From: Malikia sp041190985
GTDB taxonomy: Bacteria > Pseudomonadota > Gammaproteobacteria > Burkholderiales > Burkholderiaceae_C
Assembly (NCBI GenBank): GCA_041190985.1
Contig: JBEEPT010000277.1
Location: 1-6,264, forward strand
Length of the DNA stretch: 6,264 nt
Reading direction: 5' to 3'
Shown: positions 1 to 4,204 of the stretch, piece by piece
Numbering within the stretch: position 1 is the stretch's first letter
Layout: every line of letters begins with the position of its first letter
Program-made: the position numbers and the translations under genes
Notes under the pieces: model-generated
The model's input: only the letters and a program-made list of their open reading frames with translations
What the model was told of the DNA's origin: nothing
The model's database searches: none

Positions 1-572
1 GAGAGCACGTAGACGGGCTCCGTGGCGCTCAGGGCCGTTCCGGTGACGGTGGGCAGGGTTCCAGTTGAAGCCAGGACGATCTTCGTTCCTGCGGCCAATC
101 CGTGCGACGCAGAGCATGTCAGCGTGTTGGTGCCGGTGTTGATGCTCGACACCGTGCGCGTGGTCGTCGTCCAGTCGGTTCGCGGCGATGGGATGTCTGG
201 CTTGAGGGGCCGCGACTGAATCAGCAGCGGCACGCGGTCGCCGTTGCACTCCACCCAGAGGCGCACGTTGACCGGCACCGTCAGCGTCAGCACGCCGCCC
301 GCGATGCTCTGCGTCACCCCCTTGTCCTTGGGGTAGACGACCGCCGAAGTGATCGGACCAGCGATGCGCGTGATCGCCACCGTGGCCGTCTGGTCGGCGC
401 CGAACTGGAACCACGCGGGGGCAACCGTCGCACCGGCCGACCACGCCTGCGTTGGCATCACGGCCACGCGCGAGAAGCCGTAGACGTAGGCCGCCACCCC
501 GTTCACAGTCGCGCTGTAGCGCGTCGACTGGTAGGTGCTGCTGCCTGGGGTGGGGTAGACCTCGACCGTCAT
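1..572 (-). CDS. Probable tailspike/fibre-type structural protein, N-terminal part (open at left edge)
   Basis: This frame is open from ATG at 572 to the window edge, 190 codons with no stop, so the C-terminus is missing. Residues 1-130 are beta-rich: alternating hydrophobic strands such as VNGVAAYVYG (24-33), WFQFGADQTATVAITR (54-69), ITSAVVYPKDKGV (74-86), LTLTVPVNVRLWVECNGD (95-112) and PLLIQSRP (115-122). This pattern resembles the N-terminal beta-sandwich of GH49 dextranases and of related beta-helix enzymes, where it precedes a right-handed beta-helix. Residues 138-190 form a second unit with NTGTNTLTCSASHGLAAGT, like the 'HGL' beta domain in many phage tail proteins often labelled E1-FCCH-like. 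I infer a receptor- or polysaccharide-binding virion protein; the catalytic part, if any, lies outside. An in-frame TGA at 590-588 leaves 572 as the first ATG. No Shine-Dalgarno is visible and a GC hairpin (582-602) precedes it. It could equally be a non-enzymatic tail or head fibre. Confidence 0.7.
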   Translation of the reverse strand, partial: MTVEVYPTPGSSTYQSTRYSATVNGVAAYVYGFSRVAVMPTQAWSAGATVAPAWFQFGADQTATVAITRIAGPITSAVVYPKDKGVTQSIAGGVLTLTVPVNVRLWVECNGDRVPLLIQSRPLKPDIPSPRTDWTTTTRTVSSINTGTNTLTCSASHGLAAGTKIVLASTGTLPTVTGTALSATEPVYVL

Positions 573-618
573 GGCGTTGCTGGCCGGTCAGAGGGGCCGG
601 CCGGCGCGGCCGTTGGGG
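573..618 (-). other. 46-nt intergenic spacer with GC-rich hairpin
   Basis: The spacer between the 106-aa gene and the partial tailspike-type gene contains a perfect 6-bp GC-only inverted repeat, ggccgg at 582-587 and ccggcc at 597-602, with a 9-nt loop, and an overlapping 10-bp palindrome gccggccggc at 596-605. There is no T tract after the stem, so it does not fit a standard intrinsic terminator. The right position for a Shine-Dalgarno of the following gene falls at the hairpin's 3' side. It may modulate translation or act as an RNA-processing or attenuation element, or be chance in GC-rich DNA. Confidence 0.35.
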
Positions 619-939
619 TCAAGCCTTCTTCAGCCAGACGGCGGGCGTGTCGCTGATGAGGTCGAACACGCCGAGCGGATTCTTCTCGGCGTCGTAGATC
701 GACACCTCTTGGTCTCCCTCCAGAACGAACGTCGCGGCCTCCGGAACGTCGTCGGTCGGCCCCTTGCGCAGATGGTTGTCGATGAAGGCATCGCGGCGAG
801 GGCGAAGCACGCGCTTGCGCGGCGCGTGCATCACCATGCCGTCCTTCTCCACCGACTTGCGCTCGGGAATGGCCCCCTGGTTGGTGGCCGAGGACTTCTT
901 GACGATCAGGGTGGAGGTCGGAGCGTTCGTGCTGGTCAT
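619..939 (-). CDS. Small basic protein of unknown function, 106 aa
   Basis: I do not recognise this family. Residues 1-34 are Ser/Thr/Lys-rich and look disordered. Residues 37-60 are strongly basic (HAPRKRVLRPRRD then NHLRKG). Residues 68-104 look like beta strands (ATFVLEGDQEVSIYD, GVFDLISD, AVWLKKA). It has no signal peptide or membrane segment. It lies 15 nt after the second decoration-like gene and before a tailspike-type gene, so a minor virion protein or a head/tail accessory protein is the likeliest role, by position only. The ATG at 939 is preceded by pyrimidines (CTCTCCCT) with no Shine-Dalgarno. An internal ATG at 837 (residue 35) has GGAGAAGG five nt before it and would give a 72-aa protein that keeps the basic and beta parts. 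I keep the longer form because the open frame and G/C third-position bias cover it. Confidence 0.65.
   Translation of the reverse strand: MTSTNAPTSTLIVKKSSATNQGAIPERKSVEKDGMVMHAPRKRVLRPRRDAFIDNHLRKGPTDDVPEAATFVLEGDQEVSIYDAEKNPLGVFDLISDTPAVWLKKA
843..850 (-). promoter_or_regulatory. Shine-Dalgarno-like site for an internal start at 837
   Basis: GGAGAAGG lies five nt before the in-frame ATG at 837-835 inside the 106-aa gene, whereas the first ATG at 939 has no such site. It therefore bears on which start is used. It also encodes part of the peptide VEKDG, so it may be fortuitous. Confidence 0.3.
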
Positions 940-954
940 AGGGAGAGGCCGGCG

Positions 955-1512
955 CTACCAGCCGGCGAGTGGCGTCTTGGGCGTCAGCTTGGCACCGAAC
1001 AGCGTTGCGTCGCCATCGGGGCTGACGTGCCGCGTGATGTCAACCTGGACTCGCCCCGTCGCGAACGCAGCCCCGCTCACGATGAACCGCGCGCCGATGT
1101 ACTGCATCTGCGTGGGGTAGATCGGGGTCAGGCCAGCATTCACCGATTCGGACGTGCTCAGTGGTCGGAGCGGGTAGTGGAACGTCGCGCCGACTCGCAG
1201 GATTGCCCCAGGGTGCCTCGCCCGGTAGCACTCGATGGAGTCGGCGTCGGCCAAGTTGGTCGTCGGCGAGTACACCGGAACCACGTCGACCAACGTCGCA
1301 AGCTGGTCGAAGTTCTCCGTGACCCGGACGCGTAGGAACAGGTCGGTTCCCACGCCCAGGTCGCGGACGCCCTCGAAGACGTTCAGCAGAACGCCCGAGA
1401 CAAGCGTCGGCCGCGTCCTCACCGCCGTCAGTTGGTACTGATCGGGCGTCAGGATGGTGCCCGACGTGATCGCGAGGTTCGTCGCGATACGGGTGCTGAA
1501 GTCTTGCACCAT
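955..1512 (-). CDS. Second jelly-roll decoration-like capsid protein, 185 aa
   Basis: This is an all-beta protein that appears to be a diverged paralogue of the gene immediately upstream. The two share a VRDLGVGTD (49-57) / GRDLGNGSD (30-38) block followed by a strand pair with matching polarity. They also share a C-terminal block, MQYIGARFIVSGAAFATGRVQVD (136-158) against MRRYLGVRYTVATGPLTGG (140-158), and both end in Gly-Trp. The Bbp16 family is known to form jelly-roll cementing proteins at capsid symmetry axes. I infer that this one binds the capsid shell too, perhaps at a different site or as part of a hetero-oligomer. It starts four nt after the stop of its partner, with a GGTGGTGA ribosome site overlapping that TGA, which fits translational coupling. 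Compared with its partner it has a longer N-terminal segment (1-48) and lacks the long insert before the C-terminal block. Homology is judged by eye and is moderate; an unrelated beta head protein is the alternative. Confidence 0.72.
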   Translation of the reverse strand: MVQDFSTRIATNLAITSGTILTPDQYQLTAVRTRPTLVSGVLLNVFEGVRDLGVGTDLFLRVRVTENFDQLATLVDVVPVYSPTTNLADADSIECYRARHPGAILRVGATFHYPLRPLSTSESVNAGLTPIYPTQMQYIGARFIVSGAAFATGRVQVDITRHVSPDGDATLFGAKLTPKTPLAGW

Positions 1513-1516
1513 GGGG

Positions 1517-1524
1517 TCACCACC
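1517..1524 (-). promoter_or_regulatory. Stop-overlapping ribosome binding site of second decoration-like gene
   Basis: GGTGGTGA contains GGTGA, complementary to the UCACC of the anti-Shine-Dalgarno, and its last three bases are the TGA stop of the upstream gene. Four C residues separate it from ATG at 1512. This supports the 1512 start and coupled translation. Confidence 0.6.
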
Positions 1525-2059
1525 CCACCGGATAGTGCTTCACCGCGTCGCCGACGTGGTTCGGGCCGAACCAAGCGTTGAACGTGCCGCCGGTGAGCGG
1601 ACCCGTTGCCACCGTGTAGCGGACGCCGAGGTAGCGACGCATGCGCGGCTGATGCTGGCCGGGACCAGCCGTCGCGATGGTCGCGTTCACCGTGCCGACA
1701 CCGGGGATCACTTGGCCGATCCAACGAGCCGAGAGGTTCGTCGGGATCGTCAGCGTGATCGGGAGCGACTTGGTGTTGCCCGTCGTGGTGACGACGGTCA
1801 GCTCCTCCTTGGTGTAGGGACGCGAGGACGCCAACACGGTGACGTTGCCCGTCAGGTCGGCGGCGTCTGCCGTGATGATCTCGAACGTCACCGTCGCGGC
1901 GCCGGCCGCCGTGGCCGACGTGAGCACGGTGAAGTTCGCCTGAATGTCGGAGCCGTTGCCCAGATCCCGACCGACCGTGAGGTCGATCGAGTCCGTGGAC
2001 ACCGCCGTTGCCGTGACGGCCTGCGCCGTCGAAACCACACTGCCTTGGTGCTTGACCAT
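1517..2059 (-). CDS. Bbp16-like capsid decoration (cementing) protein, 180 aa
   Basis: Residues AQAVTATAVSTDSIDL (12-27), GRDLGNGSD (30-38), ATAAGAATVTFEI (49-61) and RRYLGVRYTVATGPLTGG (141-158) match the recurrent pattern of the Bbp16 family, the jelly-roll cementing protein of Bordetella phage BPP-1 that staples neighbouring capsid subunits on the outside of the shell. Nearly the whole chain is predicted beta with Thr/Ala/Gly-rich strands, and the C-terminus is aromatic and charged (HVGDAVKHYPVGW). It sits 18 nt behind the major capsid gene, the place this family occupies in BPP-1-like phages. ATG at 2059 has a strong ribosome site, GGAGG then six nt, fitting a highly produced protein. The segment at 118-139 (PGVGTVNATIATAGPGQHQPRM) before the last strands looks like an insert relative to the pattern I know, possibly an exposed loop. 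Identification is by pattern and synteny, not by a search. Confidence 0.85.
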   Translation of the reverse strand: MVKHQGSVVSTAQAVTATAVSTDSIDLTVGRDLGNGSDIQANFTVLTSATAAGAATVTFEIITADAADLTGNVTVLASSRPYTKEELTVVTTTGNTKSLPITLTIPTNLSARWIGQVIPGVGTVNATIATAGPGQHQPRMRRYLGVRYTVATGPLTGGTFNAWFGPNHVGDAVKHYPVGW

Positions 2060-2065
2060 GTGTTT

Positions 2066-2070
2066 CCTCC
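2066..2070 (-). promoter_or_regulatory. Strong Shine-Dalgarno of the decoration gene
   Basis: GGAGG, followed by AAACAC and then ATG at 2059, is the only canonical strong site found just outside coding sequence in this window. It fixes the start of the decoration protein and fits the near-stoichiometric amounts needed with the capsid protein. Confidence 0.75.
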
Positions 2071-2077
2071 GTCAGCC

Positions 2078-3097
2078 TCAGCTGACGACGGCCTCCGTCT
2101 CCAGGATCTGGTCCATCAGGACGATCGGGTTGCCGTGGAACATGAGCTGCTGGCTCCCCGGAACCCCGAACTGCGCGCCGCTCTGCTCGATGTAGCCGAG
2201 CCCGTTGACGCTCTTCTCCGTCGCGAGACGCACCAGCGCCGAGAACGACGCCTGACCCGCGTGGAACACGATCGGGCCAGAGCCCAGCCGGCCCATGCGC
2301 GAGATCAGGTAGAGCATCCCGTGGATGATGTTCAGGAAGCTCGTGGGCGCCTGATTGCCCGACAGCGCGGCGAGTTGCGCCACGTCGATGTTGCAGATGC
2401 GGCCGAGGCAGCGCCAGTCCTGCAGCGCGAACCCGATGCCCATGTTGACCACCTGACGGTAGACGTCGAGCACGCCGCTCGCGTCCGTCGCACGGCACAG
2501 GCCCATGTCCTCGGACGACAGGCCAGCCGTCATCCCCGGCGGGGTGATGAAGTAGGCGCCGCGCTCCATGTACTTGACGGCGTAGATGCTCGTCTGAGCG
2601 TTCGCCGTGGCGCCGCCGCAGTTGAAGATCTGCTTCGCGTTGCCGCCCGTGAGGGTGGCCATTCGGACGGCCCAGCCGTTGAACTGGTCGTCGTTGAGCG
2701 AGCCGTTGGCGTAGACCACGGCCTGCGATGCCTTCTGCAGCACCGACTCGAACGAGGACGTGCGCTCGTTCATCAGCGTCTCGGCCAGAGCCTCGCCGCG
2801 CACGAGGTGGCGCGGGATCTCGGTCGACTGCTCGATGATCGCCCAGCCCTCCTGGATCTTGGCGCTGGTGCTCTTGCTGATCGGCACACCCTTGCCGACC
2901 GTGACGAAGTAGGCATCCGGCAGCGAAGTGCGGATGACGAACTCCTCGCAGGTGTCCATGTTGGACTCCTGCCACCGGGCGTACTTCATCCAGTCGTTGC
3001 GCTGCGCGAGCAGCTCAGCCGGCTTGACGAACTGACCCTTGACCTTCGTCGTCGCCCGATCGACGAAGTTGACGTACCCGTTGCCGTTGACGGCCAT
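2078..3097 (-). CDS. Major capsid protein (Bbp17-like, HK97-type fold), 339 aa
   Basis: The protein builds the icosahedral shell. It is about the size of the BPP-1 major capsid protein. Several regions follow that family: an N-terminal arm with RNDWMKYARWQESNMD (33-48), charged helices ESVLQKASQAVVYANGSLNDDQFNGW (117-142) with the N-G turn, and a C-terminal block FHGNPIVLMDQILETEAVV (320-338), which matches the characteristic 'G-I-P-V...D-A-I-L-x-T-E' ending of these capsid proteins. In BPP-1 the fold is known to be a non-circularly-permuted topological variant of HK97. Five cysteines (50, 160, 201, 230, 235) are present; C230 and C235 are close together. No N-terminal delta domain is evident, consistent with a separate scaffold encoded just upstream. 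The start follows the scaffold stop by six nt and has a GGTGAT ribosome site overlapping that stop. Downstream come two decoration-type genes. Confidence 0.9.
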   Translation of the reverse strand: MAVNGNGYVNFVDRATTKVKGQFVKPAELLAQRNDWMKYARWQESNMDTCEEFVIRTSLPDAYFVTVGKGVPISKSTSAKIQEGWAIIEQSTEIPRHLVRGEALAETLMNERTSSFESVLQKASQAVVYANGSLNDDQFNGWAVRMATLTGGNAKQIFNCGGATANAQTSIYAVKYMERGAYFITPPGMTAGLSSEDMGLCRATDASGVLDVYRQVVNMGIGFALQDWRCLGRICNIDVAQLAALSGNQAPTSFLNIIHGMLYLISRMGRLGSGPIVFHAGQASFSALVRLATEKSVNGLGYIEQSGAQFGVPGSQQLMFHGNPIVLMDQILETEAVVS

Positions 3098-3102
3098 TGC
3101 CT

Positions 3103-3108
3103 ATCACC
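3103..3108 (-). promoter_or_regulatory. Stop-overlapping ribosome binding site of the major capsid gene
   Basis: GGTGAT is a six-base match to the extended anti-Shine-Dalgarno (AUCACC). It contains the scaffold gene's TGA stop (3106-3104) and lies five nt before ATG at 3097. It supports this start and coupling of scaffold and capsid translation. Confidence 0.6.
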
Positions 3109-3784
3109 CGCGCCCGAGAGAGCGCTTGAAGATTTCCTTGGCCTGCTCGAGTTCGCTACCCGCCGAACCGGCGGAACTGGGCTTGCCGACAAACATGCGA
3201 TCGGGAGAGATCTGCTGGTGAGCCTTCGCGAAGGCGATGCGGAGGAAGGCCGGGATCGCCTTGCCCTCCAGCTCCTTCAAAGACGACTCGGGGACGAAGC
3301 GGCGCAGGAATGCGTCGCTGTCCTTGACGGTCTGCGTGAACTTGGCGCCGCCCCACTCCTTGTCCTCGTAGAGCTGGCGCGCGAAGTCCTCGCGCACCTT
3401 CTCGGCGGCTGCCGCTCGCTGCTCGGAGAGCGACTTGTGCACGTGGTCGAGCACGGCCTGCGCCTTCTCGCCAGTGATGCCGGCGATGCGCGCGGCGTCC
3501 TTGACGAAGCCAACGACGTGCTCGTCCGCGCCCTCGGGCACCTTGAGCTCCAGTTCGGTCGGCGCGGCCTCGGTGGTGGCCGGCTCCGACTTCAACGCTG
3601 CTTCCAGCTTGGCCGCGAACGACTCCTTGGCCTCGGCCTTCGGCGCTTCCGCCTTCGGTGCGGCAACGACAGGCTCGGCCGCTGCCGTGGTGGCCGGCGC
3701 GGCGGCGGTGACGGGAGCGGCCTGCGGTGCCGCGTTACTCGTCGCCGGGGCCGATGAAGTCGTTTCGGGCGCGGATGCGGTCAC
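3104..3784 (-). CDS. Capsid scaffold / 'endoprotease'-family assembly protein, 226 aa
   Basis: It probably guides co-assembly of the capsid protein into a procapsid. Residues 1-75 are Ala/Pro/Thr-rich and disordered, with a charged PKAEAPKAEAKES repeat (43-55). The rest is mainly helical and follows a pattern common to phage genes placed just before the capsid gene: LELKVPEGADEHVVGFVKDAARIAGI (78-103), a helix with LSEQRAAAAEKVREDF (119-134), WGGAKFTQTVKDSDAFLRRF (144-163), and IPAFLRIAFAKAHQQISPDRM (177-197). Relatives are often labelled 'endoprotease', but I see no convincing catalytic triad, so scaffold is the safer name. A basic C-terminal helix (ELEQAKEIFKRSLGRG) fits the capsid-binding tail of scaffolds. 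The GTG at 3784 is chosen because AAGGAG lies four nt before it. The frame extends 16 codons further to an ATG at 3832, but that stretch (Arg/Trp/Ser-rich) looks like a shadow of the overlapping gene. The first 50 nt overlap the Bbp19-like gene in another frame. Confidence 0.8.
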   Translation of the reverse strand: MTASAPETTSSAPATSNAAPQAAPVTAAAPATTAAAEPVVAAPKAEAPKAEAKESFAAKLEAALKSEPATTEAAPTELELKVPEGADEHVVGFVKDAARIAGITGEKAQAVLDHVHKSLSEQRAAAAEKVREDFARQLYEDKEWGGAKFTQTVKDSDAFLRRFVPESSLKELEGKAIPAFLRIAFAKAHQQISPDRMFVGKPSSAGSAGSELEQAKEIFKRSLGRG

Positions 3785-4076
3785 GGTGCTCCTTCTCCAT
3801 CTGGTCGAAGAGGTGCGCCAAGTCGGGCGCAATGAGCCGCGCTTCCAGTTCCAGCCCGACGCTCCGACGCCCCTCGTTGAAGGCCGTCTCGTGCGTGTCA
3901 GGGCGGAACGACTGCGCGCGTATCCCGGTGTCGCGGCGGATCGAATCCACGAAGCGACGGCCCTGGATGGTCGACATCACCCAAGCAAGGTCAGCCTTCG
4001 CCGCCTCGCGCTCTGCACTCAGGAACGTCGCGACTCGCGCGTCGCGTTCCGTCTGCGTTGGGATGTCCACGCTCAC
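3735..4076 (-). CDS. Bbp19-like small phage protein, 113 aa
   Basis: The segment WVMSTIQGRRFVDSIRRDTGI (32-52) followed by F-(N)-EGRRSVGLELEARL (66-81) matches the short helical Bbp19-like phage domain, whose members carry 'GRRFL..LL..CG' and 'F.EGRRNVG' motifs. The molecular role is not established to my knowledge; these genes are regularly found between the portal region and the scaffold/capsid genes of BPP-1-like phages, as here. It has no signal peptide or membrane segment and is rich in charged residues, so it is soluble. The start is GTG at 4076, with a second GTG two codons on (4070); neither has a clear Shine-Dalgarno, and an in-frame TAA at 4109-4107 bounds the frame. The gene follows the 128-nt gap and its 3' end overlaps the scaffold gene by 50 nt. 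The end of the protein (GPGDE) is acidic. Confidence 0.8.
   Translation of the reverse strand: MSVDIPTQTERDARVATFLSAEREAAKADLAWVMSTIQGRRFVDSIRRDTGIRAQSFRPDTHETAFNEGRRSVGLELEARLIAPDLAHLFDQMEKEHRDRIRARNDFIGPGDE
3789..3794 (-). promoter_or_regulatory. Shine-Dalgarno deciding the scaffold GTG start
   Basis: AAGGAG is followed by CACC and GTG at 3784, and a further GGAG lies just upstream. It sits inside the Bbp19-like coding sequence, so ribosomes reading that gene pass over it. It is the basis for choosing GTG 3784 over the ATG at 3832. Confidence 0.6.
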
Positions 4077-4204
4077 GCGGCGGACGATGCGCAGCCCGTC
4101 GGGTGGTTATGGGACAGGCCGAGAGAGTGGCCCGCCCCGTCGCTCTCCCATGACACGACGAGACGGGCCGAGCCGCACGGGTAGCGCCCGTCCGACCCCG
4201 TATG
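4077..4204 (-). other. 128-nt non-coding gap with inverted repeats upstream of capsid genes
   Basis: This is the only sizeable non-coding stretch in the window. It holds gacgggc (4162-4168) paired with gcccgtc (4186-4192) around a 17-nt loop; a competing hairpin acggg/cccgt at 4177-4191; and atggga (4109-4114) paired with tcccat (4146-4151). No T tract follows any stem, so it is not a standard intrinsic terminator, and I see no convincing -35/-10 pair. It is the natural place for a promoter, processing site or leader for the scaffold-capsid-decoration block, but that is inference from position. Confidence 0.45.

Noticed and set aside
571..1335. A 254-codon open frame on the plus strand opposite the second decoration-like gene
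   Set aside because: Shadow frame rich in Arg and His; the minus-strand proteins have a beta pattern, paralogy and coupled junctions.
1449..2975. A 508-codon minus-strand frame overlapping the capsid and decoration genes
   Set aside because: Reads out of frame through the capsid and decoration genes, is Arg/Gly/His-rich, and has no start signal.
1454..3757. A 767-codon open frame on the plus strand across the capsid region
   Set aside because: It is antisense to four well-supported genes, is Arg/His/Val-rich with low complexity, and matches no fold. Long antisense frames are expected opposite G/C third-position-biased genes.
4103..4110. CATAAC as a possible -10 promoter element in the 128-nt gap
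   Set aside because: Only a partial match to TATAAT and no -35-like sequence at the right distance; not enough to call a promoter.
4107..4151. A 14-codon minus-strand mini-ORF (ATG 4151 to TAA 4107) in the gap before the Bbp19-like gene
   Set aside because: No Shine-Dalgarno, no recognisable attenuator logic, and such short frames arise by chance.
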